A stretch of 64,000 nucleotides of DNA, taken from contig NZ_QJHK01000007.1 of the NCBI RefSeq assembly GCF_003202435.1, positions 62,001 to 126,000 on the forward strand, in the 5' to 3' direction. The DNA comes from Flavobacterium cheongpyeongense (GTDB lineage: Bacteria; Bacteroidota; Bacteroidia; Flavobacteriales; Flavobacteriaceae). The position numbers were made by a program, and so were the translations under genes. Positions 45,597-54,935 of this stretch are shown here, one piece after another (the first letter of the stretch is position 1; every line of letters begins with the position of its first letter). The notes beneath the pieces are model-generated. The model saw only the letters and a program-made list of their open reading frames with translations. It had not been told where the DNA came from and did not search any database.

Positions 45597-46802
45597 ATGT
45601 ATTGTATAAATATTTTTTCTACAAAACCTTTCTTGCTGCTAATCTTTTGTTTCACACTATTATCTTGTGATGCAAGTTATGTTGAAGTACCAGCCGATGA
45701 TGAACTACTAGACGGTCCGGTTGATGGTTTGTCGAATTCTGAATCTGCACAATTCTTAAGAGGTGATGCAGCAGTAAACGAAGTTTTTACCAGAGAAACA
45801 GGTTTAGGACCAACATTTGTTGGAACGAGCTGTATCAATTGCCATGCGGGTGACGGAAAAGGGCATTTATTTACAACACTTACCCGGTTTGGACAAATTG
45901 ATGAGACAGTGAATCAATTTTTAAATCAAGGAAGCCCGCAGCTTCAAAACAGGGCTTTGCCAGGTTACTTGCCTGAACAAATCCCAGCCGGGGCGACATT
46001 CTCTAAATTTACACCCCCAGCATTTACAGGCTTGGGCTTTTTACAATATGTTTCTGATGCTGATCTAATCAAGATGACAGATCCTGACGATAGTAATGGT
46101 GATGGTATTTCAGGTAGTGTAAACTGGATTACTATTCCTGGTTATTCAATTCCAGCTTCCAATGCAATAACCCAAAACAGTAAATATATTGGACGATACG
46201 GCAAAAAAGCCTCTGCATTTGATTTATTGCATCAAACAGTTAATGCCTACAATCAGGATATGGGAATTACATCTGTATTTAATCCCATTGATCATTATTC
46301 TAATTTAGAAATTGATCCTGAAATCTCAACTGCTAAGGTCAATGATGTTATTTTTTACTTAAGCACCTTAAAGGCTCCAATTCAACGAAATCAAAATGAT
46401 GCCGGTGTTATTCGCGGTAAAAACATATTTACCCAAATTAATTGTGTGGCTTGTCATAAAAGTGAACTTAAGACAAGTTATTCTCCTATAAACGCCCTTT
46501 CTTATAAAACTTTTGCCCCTTATACTGATTTGCTTTTACATGATATGGGAAGCGCATTAGATGATGGCTACACAGAGGGAAGTGCCAAAACCTATGAATG
46601 GAGAACTCCTCCGCTTTGGGGGATAGGTCTTTCAGAAAATTCACAAGGAGGAAACTTATTTCTGATGCATGACGGTCGTGCACAAACTATTGAACAAGCC
46701 ATAACATTACATGGCGGCGAGGCCGAGCAAAGCAGAAATGCATTTGAAAAACTGTCTACACAAGATAAAGAAGCTTTACTGAAATTTATAAAATCATTAT
46801 AA
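45597..46802 (+). CDS. Di-haem cytochrome c-type oxidoreductase
   Basis: A 401-residue exported lipoprotein (lipobox LLSC, Cys24) of the DUF1111 di-haem family. It has two haem motifs, CINCH near residue 79 (followed by AGDGKGH) and CVACH near residue 283. The family is exported and transfers electrons in the periplasm or at the outer membrane; the substrate is unknown. The Rieske gene begins 3 nt after its stop and the porin gene follows, so the three are one operon. Confidence 0.88.
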   Translation: MYCINIFSTKPFLLLIFCFTLLSCDASYVEVPADDELLDGPVDGLSNSESAQFLRGDAAVNEVFTRETGLGPTFVGTSCINCHAGDGKGHLFTTLTRFGQIDETVNQFLNQGSPQLQNRALPGYLPEQIPAGATFSKFTPPAFTGLGFLQYVSDADLIKMTDPDDSNGDGISGSVNWITIPGYSIPASNAITQNSKYIGRYGKKASAFDLLHQTVNAYNQDMGITSVFNPIDHYSNLEIDPEISTAKVNDVIFYLSTLKAPIQRNQNDAGVIRGKNIFTQINCVACHKSELKTSYSPINALSYKTFAPYTDLLLHDMGSALDDGYTEGSAKTYEWRTPPLWGIGLSENSQGGNLFLMHDGRAQTIEQAITLHGGEAEQSRNAFEKLSTQDKEALLKFIKSL

Positions 46803-46804
46803 TA

Positions 46805-47245
46805 ATGAATAGAAAACAATTTTTAAAAACATGTGGTTTTGGATGTTTGGCAGGAATAGCCGGAGTAACTTTATTACAAAGCTGTGCTTCTTCCCAGATT
46901 CTTTCAAGAGAGATTAAAGACTCTGATCTTTTAGTTCCCATTTCTGATTTTATAATACAAAAAGGAACAAAAACAGAATTTAAAAAATACATCATCATTC
47001 AAAATGAAATATTAAAAGCACCCATTTGTGTGTATCGTTTTGATACAAACGATTATTGCGCCATGTTTATGTTATGTACACATCAGGGTGCGGAATTACA
47101 GGTTTTTGGAGATAAATTACAATGCCCCGCACACGGAAGTGAATTCAGCAACCGGGGTATTTTAGAGAACGGTCCCGCAAATACAGATCTTAGAAAATTT
47201 CCGGTAGCAATAGAAAATAATATTCTAAAAATATCTTTAAAATGA
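46805..47245 (+). CDS. Rieske [2Fe-2S] protein, membrane-anchored
   Basis: A 146-residue protein with an N-terminal MNRKQFLKTCGFG that resembles a Tat-type signal, followed by a lipobox (LLQSC, Cys27). The cluster motifs are CTHQG (Cys-x-His) and CPAHG (Cys-x2-His) near residues 95 and 114. It would carry one electron between the di-haem protein and a partner. The start and stop are tightly linked to the neighbours (3 nt upstream gap, 4-nt overlap with the porin). Confidence 0.9.
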   Translation: MNRKQFLKTCGFGCLAGIAGVTLLQSCASSQILSREIKDSDLLVPISDFIIQKGTKTEFKKYIIIQNEILKAPICVYRFDTNDYCAMFMLCTHQGAELQVFGDKLQCPAHGSEFSNRGILENGPANTDLRKFPVAIENNILKISLK

Positions 47246-48474
47246 GATTAAAACTAACTTTATTTCTGGCAATCTCTTTCTTCATTTACGCAAATTGTTT
47301 TGCACAAATTGATCCCAGTTTACTAAAAAGGGTACCAAAAGATACTGTAAAAAACATCTTAAATATGGATGCTGTTTACAATAGACCGGCATTGAATATA
47401 AACAAAACACCAATTTCTATTGGTGGGTACGTTGAAATGAACTGGCAAAAACTAACCACAGACGGAGTATCAGAAGGTCATCAATTTCAAGCCAGAAGAT
47501 TATCTATTTTCATGTCATCAGCTATTAGCAAAAGAGTGAAGTTTTTAAGTGAAATTGAATTTGAAGATGGAGGAAAAGAAATTGCGATTGAATTTGCATC
47601 TGTAGACGTAGAATTTGATCCTTTGCTAAATTTAAGGGCTGGAATAATTTTGAATCCAATTGGTTCTTTCAATCAAAATCATGACGGACCCAAATGGGAA
47701 TTTACCGACCGGCCAATTTCATCAACTCAAATGTTACCCGATACATTTAGTAATGCCGGCGCGGGACTTTTTGGAAAAAAATATACAAAAAACTGGATGT
47801 TTGGATATGAAGCCTATTTATCGGGAAGTTTTGATAACTCTATAATTGAGAACACCGAAAATAAAACTTTCCTGCCGGCAGCAAAAAATAATCCTGAAAG
47901 ATTTGAAGAAATAAATAGTGGCGAACCGTTATTTACAGGAAAATTAGCCCTTAGGAATAATAAAATAGGTGAACTGGGAATTTCATATATGGGTGGAATA
48001 TATAACAAATTCCAGGATGATGGAATTGTTATTGACAAGAAGAGACGTGTAGCAATTTTTGCCTTGGATTTTAACACTACTCTGCCAAAAATCAAAACCT
48101 TTATCACTACAGAATTTGCCTGGATTTATGTTGATGTTCCCGAAACTTATTCTCAACAATTCGGAAATAAACAAAAGGGGGGCTTTATAGATATTGTACA
48201 GCCCATCTTGACAAAAACAATTCTGGGATGGGAAAAAGCAACTATAAACATCGCCTGCAGATTAGAATATGTGGATTGGAATGTGGGAAAATTTAAAGAG
48301 ACAGGAGGCAATATTGGTGAAGATGTATGGAGTATAATGCCTGCCATTAGTTTCAGACCAACTTCTCAAACCGTAATTCGTCTAAACTATCGCTATTTAA
48401 AACAAAGAGACATTTTTTCTAACCCTTCGTCAATTACTGATGGATTCAATATGGGGATTTCGACATACTTCTAA
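47242..48474 (+). CDS. Outer-membrane porin
   Basis: A 410-residue beta-barrel protein with a signal peptide (MRLKLTLFLAISFFIYANC) and repeated amphipathic strands, ending in an aromatic residue (ISTYF). It resembles phosphate-selective-type porins by its strand pattern (GGYVEMNWQ, RLSIFMSSAISKRVKFLSEIEFEDGG, here approximate). It would let ions or electron acceptors reach the cytochrome and Rieske proteins. It is the last gene of the three-gene operon; the next features are a terminator and a leaderless gene. Confidence 0.75.
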   Translation: MRLKLTLFLAISFFIYANCFAQIDPSLLKRVPKDTVKNILNMDAVYNRPALNINKTPISIGGYVEMNWQKLTTDGVSEGHQFQARRLSIFMSSAISKRVKFLSEIEFEDGGKEIAIEFASVDVEFDPLLNLRAGIILNPIGSFNQNHDGPKWEFTDRPISSTQMLPDTFSNAGAGLFGKKYTKNWMFGYEAYLSGSFDNSIIENTENKTFLPAAKNNPERFEEINSGEPLFTGKLALRNNKIGELGISYMGGIYNKFQDDGIVIDKKRRVAIFALDFNTTLPKIKTFITTEFAWIYVDVPETYSQQFGNKQKGGFIDIVQPILTKTILGWEKATINIACRLEYVDWNVGKFKETGGNIGEDVWSIMPAISFRPTSQTVIRLNYRYLKQRDIFSNPSSITDGFNMGISTYF

Positions 48475-48906
48475 AAATAAAATGCTCTTCTCTTACTGAA
48501 TTGTTCCCTGCAGGTTATTTCTATCGTGGCACAAAAATTGTAGTAATCTCATATAATAAACATAAAAACATCTTTATATGAATAATAGGCTAAATTGTTG
48601 GAAATGTGTGTTGGTAATTACTGGTGTGATGGGCTTTGTTTCATTTTTTTCACAGTATTAAAAAATTACAACATTTATCAAAATTTGAAGGAAATTAGTA
48701 TAATCAAAATTTAAAGCCATTTCTTGCGAAATGGCTTTTTTATTTCTTATTATTAATTCAGGTTATCGAATTTAAAAAGCCATTTTCGTAGTTTTATATT
48801 GATAAATTTCAAGGTGAAGTATTTTTTAAAAAACTTGTATAACCCATTCTTTGCATGATTTAAAAGAAACTTTATACAAAACAATTTTATTATAAATATT
48901 ATATTT
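48475..48906. other. Intergenic stretch with terminator at 48713-48738
   Basis: AAAGCCATTTC (48713-48723) pairs with GAAATGGCTTT (48728-48738), followed by T's; this is an intrinsic terminator for the porin operon, although it lies 240 nt after it. A TCGTGGCA box stands at 48534-48541. No gene is seen. Confidence 0.7.
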
Positions 48907-48914
48907 TAAATTTG
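48907..48914 (+). promoter_or_regulatory. -7 element giving a leaderless DUF6660 mRNA
   Basis: TAAATTTG (48907-48914) matches the -7 consensus. The next start codon is GTG at 48919, only 4 nt after it. Transcription would start within the start codon region, so the mRNA is probably leaderless. Confidence 0.5.
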
Positions 48915-48918
48915 TAGC

Positions 48919-49242
48919 GTGAAAATATTGATAACTTTTCTATCGCTTGTTGTACTGTTTCTTTCAACAGTGCCTTGTTCTGCATATTCTAAACATTCTG
49001 AGTGTAATGTAGAAAAGAATTGCAAGAATGATTCGCATGACTGCGGAAATGATTGCAATGGAAAATGTTCTCCTTTTTATTCTTGTGGCAGTTGCATTGG
49101 CTTTACTATTGCACAAAGTTCACTTTTAATTTCACAAGAATTAGAATTTACAACAAACGAAGTCCTACAGCCTAAATTTTATAATAAGTTTGTTGACTCT
49201 TCATTCATTTGTAAAATTTGGCAGCCTCCTAAAATTACTTAA
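48919..49242 (+). CDS. DUF6660-type Cys-rich exported protein (GTG start)
   Basis: A 107-residue protein with a signal peptide (KILITFLSLVVLFLSTVPCSA), then a Cys/His/Asn-rich part (CNVEKNCKNDSHDCGNDC and CSPFYSCGSCIG) and the tail IWQPPKIT. It fits DUF6660. It lies 73 nt upstream of a TonB receptor gene and probably starts that transcript. The GTG start is chosen because it gives the signal peptide and no ATG is available upstream. Confidence 0.75.
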   Translation: MKILITFLSLVVLFLSTVPCSAYSKHSECNVEKNCKNDSHDCGNDCNGKCSPFYSCGSCIGFTIAQSSLLISQELEFTTNEVLQPKFYNKFVDSSFICKIWQPPKIT

Positions 49243-49315
49243 TATGTAAAATAGTTTTTCGTTCTTGATCTACAGATCATGAGCATATTTATGTATTAAT
49301 ATTAAGAAATTATAA

Positions 49316-51484
49316 ATGTTTAAATATATTTTATCAATTGTGGCAATAATAACTATTGGCACAGCACAAGCACAGAATAAAATCAAAATTATCATTAAAG
49401 ATGCCCAAACAAGTCAGCCAATAAATAGCATTACTGCTAAAATTGAGAAAGCTAATTTATCATCTGTATCAAACGCAGAAGGCGTTATTGTTTTTGAGAA
49501 TCTTCCCCAGGGAGTTTATAATGTTTCTTTTTCTACAGAAGGTTACAAAACTCACATCGATACTTTTACTATACCACTGGAAACCGAATTTTTAGAAGTT
49601 TTGTTAGAAAGCGAAGCTGAAGAGATGGATGAAATTATTGTCACTTCAACCAGGAGCACACGAACGATAAGTAATATTCCTACCCGAGTGGAATTTATTG
49701 CCGGAGAAGAGCTCGAAGAAAAAGCCAATATGAAACCAGGCGATATCCGAATGATGCTTAATGAAAGTACTGGTATTCAAACTCAACAGACATCGGCAAC
49801 TTCAGGAAACTCTTCCATCCGAATTCAGGGATTAGACGGTAGATATACACAGATATTAAAAGATGGTTTTCCTGTTTATTCAGGAGCTTCCAGCGGTCTT
49901 GGATTACTGCAGACACCACCGCTCGATCTAAAACAGGTAGAGATAATTAAAGGATCTGCCTCTACCCTATATGGTGGTGGAGCGATTGCCGGATTGGTGA
50001 ATCTAGTCTCTAAAACCCCGACAGAAGAAAGAGAATTGCGATTTTTATTAAATGGAACTTCAGCACTTGGCTTAGATATTAGTGGATTTTATTCACAAAG
50101 GTTCAATAAAATTGGATTGACTGTATTTGCATCGCATGATAGAAATGCACCATATGATCCTGCCGACATTCAGCTTACAGCAATTCCTAAATTTGAACGT
50201 TATAATTTCAATCCGAAATTGTTTGTCTATTTTAATGAAAACACAAAACTTAATTTTGGAGTAAATACAGTTTTCGAAAATCGTATCGGTGGAAACATAG
50301 ATTATATTAACGACGAAAGTAAATACCCTGATAGTTATTTTGAAAAAAACAAAACACAAAGAATCAGTACCCAACTTACCCTTACACATAAATTAAGTGA
50401 AAAAGAATCTCTAACATTTAAAAATAGTTTCAATAATTTTAGCCGTGTTATAACTATTCCTGATTATGTTTTTGACGGTCTTCAGAATAGTACTTTTTCT
50501 GAAATTACATATTCGCACAATGGTGAAATATCCGAATGGGTTACAGGAGCCAATTTGTACACTGATAAATTTACAGAAAACAGTACTAGTGTTTTTCCTT
50601 TAAGAGATTACAATCAGATAACTTATGGGGCTTTTGTTCAAAATACTTTAAAAGCTAAAGAATGGCTGGATATTGAGACAGGTCTAAGAGGTGATTATGT
50701 CATTGATTACGGGTTTTCGTTATTGCCAAGAATTTCTGCTTTATTTAAAATAAATCCTAAACTTACTTCAAGAATTGGCGGTGGATTGGGTTATAAAACT
50801 CCAACCATATTTACTGAAGAAAGTGAACGTATTCAATATCAAAACGTATTGCCTATTAATAGTGATTTTAATAAACTTGAAAAAAGCTATGGTGCTAATT
50901 TTGATGTTAATTACAAGACCAATATTACTGAAGATATATCTTTATCACTCAATCAATTGTTCTTTTACACTAATGTTGACAATCCACTGATTTTAACTTC
51001 TCTTCCAAATAATATTTACCAGTTTGTTAATGTTGATGGCTATTTAGATACCAAAGGAGCCGAAACTAATGTAAAATTAGGATATAAAGATTTCAAACTA
51101 TTTCTGGGTTATACTTATACTGATGCATCAATAGATAATAACGGTATTAAATCTGAGAACCCTTTAACCGCTAAGCATCGATTGAATAATGTTCTGATGT
51201 ATGAAGTAGAAGACAAATGGAAAGCCGGATTAGAGGCGTACTATTACAGTCCACAAAAACTAAATGATGGAACCACAGGAAGAGAATATTGGATTTTCGG
51301 TTTTATGGTTGAAAAATTATGGGAGAATTTTTCGCTTTATGCCAATTTTGAAAACTTTACCGATACCAGACAAACGAAATTTGGAAGCATTTATAGCGGA
51401 CCAATTTCAAATCCTGTTTTCAAAGATATTTATGCTCCGTTAGATGGTTTTGTTGTAAATGCTGGGATTAAAATAAAAATTTAA
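49316..51484 (+). CDS. TonB-dependent receptor
   Basis: A 722-residue outer-membrane receptor. After a signal peptide (ending AQAQN) comes a carboxypeptidase-regulatory-like domain (about 22-100), a plug (MDEIIVTSTRSTRTI near residue 103) and a 22-strand barrel ending in NAGIKIKI. It follows a DUF6660 gene, so copper or another metal complex is a possible substrate, but this rests on context. A perfect 14-bp palindrome TGATCT/AGATCA lies at 49266-49279 in the gap before it. Confidence 0.88.
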   Translation: MFKYILSIVAIITIGTAQAQNKIKIIIKDAQTSQPINSITAKIEKANLSSVSNAEGVIVFENLPQGVYNVSFSTEGYKTHIDTFTIPLETEFLEVLLESEAEEMDEIIVTSTRSTRTISNIPTRVEFIAGEELEEKANMKPGDIRMMLNESTGIQTQQTSATSGNSSIRIQGLDGRYTQILKDGFPVYSGASSGLGLLQTPPLDLKQVEIIKGSASTLYGGGAIAGLVNLVSKTPTEERELRFLLNGTSALGLDISGFYSQRFNKIGLTVFASHDRNAPYDPADIQLTAIPKFERYNFNPKLFVYFNENTKLNFGVNTVFENRIGGNIDYINDESKYPDSYFEKNKTQRISTQLTLTHKLSEKESLTFKNSFNNFSRVITIPDYVFDGLQNSTFSEITYSHNGEISEWVTGANLYTDKFTENSTSVFPLRDYNQITYGAFVQNTLKAKEWLDIETGLRGDYVIDYGFSLLPRISALFKINPKLTSRIGGGLGYKTPTIFTEESERIQYQNVLPINSDFNKLEKSYGANFDVNYKTNITEDISLSLNQLFFYTNVDNPLILTSLPNNIYQFVNVDGYLDTKGAETNVKLGYKDFKLFLGYTYTDASIDNNGIKSENPLTAKHRLNNVLMYEVEDKWKAGLEAYYYSPQKLNDGTTGREYWIFGFMVEKLWENFSLYANFENFTDTRQTKFGSIYSGPISNPVFKDIYAPLDGFVVNAGIKIKI

Positions 51485-51602
51485 ACACCCTTAAAATGTT
51501 ATCTGATTAAAATATTTCTTGCTTTAAAATTATCGCTTCATAAATCTCAGTAACTTCAAGTAATCATAAAAGTTACTCGATTACCAATTAGTTTTCTAAC
51601 CA

Positions 51603-51634
51603 AAAAACCTCCTAAATAGACTTTGGAGGTTTTT
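51603..51634 (+). terminator. Terminator after the TonB receptor gene
   Basis: AAAAACCTCC (51603-51612) pairs with GGAGGTTTTT (51625-51634), followed by ATTTTT. It ends the DUF6660-TonB transcript. The stretch 51485-51602 holds nothing else. Confidence 0.85.
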
Positions 51635-51755
51635 ATTTTTTGTTGGACAACAATGAGTTAAAGTCGAAGTAGCTCTTAAAATTTAAATTAAATTTTCTTC
51701 AATTCAGTTTAATATGATTCACATTTATTTTTTTCTGCTATTTAATATAAAACTG

Positions 51756-51888
51756 TATTTTTGCTTTTCAAACAATTATGAATTACAACGTTCATTTTAA
51801 ACAATTTAACACCTTTAAGGTGTACAATTTTAATTTTGTGGCACATTCATGGCGCAGTAGAAAAAAAACATTAGAAATGCAGTATTAA
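51756..51888 (+). other. Promoter plus short open frame, doubtful gene
   Basis: TATTTTTG (51756-51763) is a -7 match, followed 14 nt later by an ATG (51778) that opens a 36-codon frame to 51888 with no recognisable product. It may be the beginning of a gene interrupted by integration or by chance. The tRNA-like scar begins 15 nt later. Confidence 0.3.
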
Positions 51889-51902
51889 AGCGGGATGTGA
51901 CG

Positions 51903-51926
51903 ATTTTGTTCGAATCCCTCTTTCTC
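51903..51926 (+). other. tRNA-3'-end-like scar (att candidate)
   Basis: The bases GTTCGAATCCCTCTTTCTCCG read as the T-loop, T-stem 3' strand and acceptor 3' strand of a tRNA, but the matching 5' halves are absent upstream, so it is not a tRNA gene. ICE and phage integrases often leave such 3' ends at att junctions. A GTGGCA (51838-51843) stands close by. Confidence 0.45.
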
Positions 51927-51977
51927 CGTTGCATGGTATGAAAATATTGTATTAAAAAATTAAACATTAATACTAAA

Positions 51978-52075
51978 AGAAGGTGTTCGACTGTCGAACA
52001 CTTCTAAAAAATGAAAATATAACTAAGCTTATCAATAAACATTAATATAGGGATTAAGTGTTCGATTGTAATCCC
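51978..52075. repeat. Two hairpins with TGTTCGA in the stem or loop
   Basis: The first hairpin (51978-52005) pairs AGAAG(G)TGTTCGA with its complement TCGAACACTTCT around CTG. The second, 70 nt on, pairs GGGATTA (52050-52056) with TAATCCC (52069-52075) and carries TGTTCGAT in its loop. Both keep a T-loop-like TTCGA. They look like further tRNA-derived junction remnants or recombinase-related structures. The stretch 51889-52454 has no gene I can support. Confidence 0.45.
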
Positions 52076-52454
52076 ATCAATTCCACATCTCGCACTCATA
52101 ACCGTTGTAAAATTTATGTCCTATAAGTCTCTAAATTTTTTATAAAATAGATTACATAAGAAAACATTAATTTTATTTTAGGTGCAAAATAGGTGCATTC
52201 AGATCCAGTACCAAATTAAAACCCTGTGAAACAAATATTTAAGAGTTTAAGTTCGAAACATTACTAGGAACATGATAAGAACAAATTTCCGTATAATGAG
52301 TTCCATATGATAAAAACTCAGCAAAATTGAATTCTTCGACGACTAAAAATTATCCAAATAAATCAAAATACGACATAGAAAGAGTAAAATCTCTATACAA
52401 AAACAAGAAATCTTACAAAACCACATCAAGTGCTTAAACTAACCATTTGTAATT

Positions 52455-54227
52455 TTAAGCCCTTTCAAAAATACAAAATACAAAATTCTGAACCGAATTA
52501 AAGGGGGTTTTATGATCTACAGTAAAGGATTCAATCATTTTGAAATCAGAACTAAATTGTTCCTCTAAAGAAATTTCAGAATATTGCTTAATTTCTATAC
52601 CACTACATTTGGTCGGTCCTGATTCAGAAAATGTTCCAATTGCTAAAGTACCATTCTCATTTATCCCTTGTTTGGCGGCCTGCAGATAGGCACTGATATC
52701 ATCCTGTTGCGTCAGGAAATGAAAAGCAGCTCTGTCATGCCAAAAATCGTATTTAAAAACAGGCTTAAATTCTGATGCATCACATATAATCCAATTCACT
52801 TTATCAGCATCTTTACCTAAGCGTGTCTTCGCTCTTGATACTGCATGTTCAGAAATATCCAAAACAGTTATATCCCTATATCCTAATTTTAACATGTGAT
52901 CAACAAAATAACTGTCACCGCCTCCAATATCAATAATCTTAGCATCATAACTAATATTGTATTTTTTTAATAGATCCAATGAAGTTTGAGGAACTTCCTG
53001 ATACCAGCTTACTTCAGTCAACTCTTTTGTTTGATATATGTTTTCCCAATGTTTTTTCTTATCCATTTCTTTAATCTTTGAATTATTATCAAATTTCTCA
53101 ATCTTTTTTAGAGCTTTTAGAATTACAGTGCCGGCTGCTTCAATGTCCTCTACTGTAGTTTCCCATCCTAAACTTAACCTAATGGCTGAGCTTGCTATAT
53201 CTTTAGAACGCCCAAGCTGAAGCAAGACATTGGACGAATCCGGCTTACCTTCATGACATGCCGATCCTGTCGAGCAAGCAATTTTATCTTGTATGAAATC
53301 TTTGAGCAAAGCAGAATCAATACCGGGAAAACTTATATTTAGGGTATTGCATAGTCGCTTTTCAATATGGCCGTTTAAAACAGCTTTGGGATAACGCGAA
53401 AAAATGATATTTTGAAGCCTATCTCTAAGTTCTATATTTTTGCTATGGTATTGATCTATTCTTGATGAGCTTAACTCTAAAGCCTTCGCTAATCCTACAA
53501 TATAAGGAGTGTTTTCAGTACCTGCTCTAAAGCCATTTTCGTGCCCTGCTCCATGAATTAACGACTCAATTTTTATACCTTCGCCAATCAGTAAAGCGCC
53601 AATTCCTTTTGGTGCATAAAATTTATGTCCAACTACTGTCATTAGGTCAACTCCAAGATCCGATACATTAATGTGCATTTTACCCACAGCCTGTGCTGCA
53701 TCAGTATGGACAAGTATATTCCTTTTTCTCGCTATTGCTACAATTTCCTTAACAGGCTGAATAGTTCCAATCTCATTGTTAGCAAGCATTACACTTATTA
53801 GCACAGTCTTATCAGTTATTGCATTTTCAATGTCCTTTGGGCACACTATCCCATATTGATCAACAGGCACAATAGTAACCTCGCAATTGTTTTGTTGCAA
53901 AAAGTTAATTGGAATTTGAATCGCAGGATGTTCAATGGCAGATATAATAATGTGATTCCCTTTACTTCTCTGGGCATGTACAACCCCTTTTAAAGCCATA
54001 TTATTGGCTTCACTTCCACTGCCGGTAAATACAATCTTAAAACTTTCAGCGCCCAATGCAGTTCCAATTTTTTCTCTAGCCTCAATTATCGCTTTTTTTG
54101 AATTCCGTCCTAACAAATGGCTGCTGGAAGGGTTACCAAACTCGTGTTTAAAATAAGGCATCATCTCAGCTAAAACTTCTGGGTCAATCGGTGTTGTTGC
54201 ATTGTAGTCAAGATAAATCATAAACAA
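52455..54227 (-). CDS. Cysteine desulfurase-methyltransferase fusion
   Basis: A 590-residue fusion. Residues 1-380 are a NifS/IscS-type PLP enzyme: Lys202 in VVGHKFY holds PLP, and Cys318/Cys324 in ACSTGSACHEG are the sulfur- or selenium-handling residues. Residues 388-590 are a class I SAM methyltransferase (SAM loop IIDIGGGDS, 431-439, then VLDIS). An internal Met388 (codon 53066-53064) could allow separate production of the methyltransferase. The start is ATG at 54227 or 54221. It is the third gene of an operon with an ArsR-rhodanese regulator. A role in persulfide or selenium/arsenic chemistry is inferred from the neighbours. Confidence 0.85.
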   Translation of the reverse strand: MFMIYLDYNATTPIDPEVLAEMMPYFKHEFGNPSSSHLLGRNSKKAIIEAREKIGTALGAESFKIVFTGSGSEANNMALKGVVHAQRSKGNHIIISAIEHPAIQIPINFLQQNNCEVTIVPVDQYGIVCPKDIENAITDKTVLISVMLANNEIGTIQPVKEIVAIARKRNILVHTDAAQAVGKMHINVSDLGVDLMTVVGHKFYAPKGIGALLIGEGIKIESLIHGAGHENGFRAGTENTPYIVGLAKALELSSSRIDQYHSKNIELRDRLQNIIFSRYPKAVLNGHIEKRLCNTLNISFPGIDSALLKDFIQDKIACSTGSACHEGKPDSSNVLLQLGRSKDIASSAIRLSLGWETTVEDIEAAGTVILKALKKIEKFDNNSKIKEMDKKKHWENIYQTKELTEVSWYQEVPQTSLDLLKKYNISYDAKIIDIGGGDSYFVDHMLKLGYRDITVLDISEHAVSRAKTRLGKDADKVNWIICDASEFKPVFKYDFWHDRAAFHFLTQQDDISAYLQAAKQGINENGTLAIGTFSESGPTKCSGIEIKQYSEISLEEQFSSDFKMIESFTVDHKTPFNSVQNFVFCIFERA

Positions 54228-54253
54228 GTATTTAATAGAGTAAAAAAAGTTTT

Positions 54254-54919
54254 TTAAGCGGAAAAGCTAACAGGAAAATTTCTGGATTTCCAGTCTGGAT
54301 ATCCTTCGATCATCCTATTGGCATTGAAACCTTCTTTGGTAAGTATTTCTACTGCCTGATCAGCATATATACAAAATGGTCCCCTGCAGTAGACAATAAT
54401 TTCCATTTCTTTAGAAAGTTCCTCCAGCCGTGATACTAACTTATCAATGGGTATCGAAAGAGCATTCTGAATATGTCCATATATAAATTCGTCTTCAGGA
54501 CGTACATCTATTAGGGTGATTTTTCCTTTGGAAACCTTTTCATAAATTTCATCAATACCAGCAGGCTGTAACGAATGATAGTTCATTCGGAATCTATCAA
54601 CTGCCTCTCTCGCTTTCGAGCTCTGTTCTATGCCTAATTCCCGAAGACCCCGCCAAACATCAAATACTTTTTCACTTGCCAGGCTATAATAAATGAAATA
54701 ACCCCTTCGATTTACCGTTACCAATCCTGCAGATTTAAGTACTTGTAAGTGTTGGGAAGCATTGGCAGTACTTATACTTGTGCAAGAAGCAATTTCTTCA
54801 ACAGCATATGGACGCTGCGCTAATAGATCAATAATTTCAATGCGATGTGGATTAGACATGGCTTTTGAAATTTTGGACAATTCGCCATAAACTTCATTTT
54901 TAAAATCTCTTTTGTCCAT
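54254..54919 (-). CDS. ArsR-family regulator fused to a rhodanese domain
   Basis: A 221-residue protein. The N-terminal ArsR/SmtB winged helix (about 10-100) has EEIASCTSISTANASQHLQV, with one cysteine before the recognition helix. The C-terminal rhodanese domain (about 125-215) holds the active loop CRGPFC (178-183) and DVRPEDEF. Such fusions sense persulfide or thiol-oxidising agents. It probably represses the operon by binding the perfect inverted repeat at 55401-55432. It is followed by the desulfurase gene after 26 nt. Confidence 0.88.
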   Translation of the reverse strand: MDKRDFKNEVYGELSKISKAMSNPHRIEIIDLLAQRPYAVEEIASCTSISTANASQHLQVLKSAGLVTVNRRGYFIYYSLASEKVFDVWRGLRELGIEQSSKAREAVDRFRMNYHSLQPAGIDEIYEKVSKGKITLIDVRPEDEFIYGHIQNALSIPIDKLVSRLEELSKEMEIIVYCRGPFCIYADQAVEILTKEGFNANRMIEGYPDWKSRNFPVSFSA

Positions 54920-54935
54920 CTTGGTTGTTTATATC

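Noticed and set aside
49266..49279. Palindrome TGATCTACAGATCA as a TonB gene operator
   Set aside because: A single 14-bp palindrome without a nearby regulator or a second copy is too weak to report as a site; it is only mentioned under the receptor gene.
51889..51935. Complete tRNA gene
   Set aside because: Only the 3' end fits; there is no matching acceptor or D-arm in the 90 nt upstream, and the T-stem 5' strand does not pair.
52290..52440. Possible protein tail ending in KSYKTTSSA
   Set aside because: An open frame of about 45 codons without a start codon and without recognised homology; could be a remnant but is not supported.
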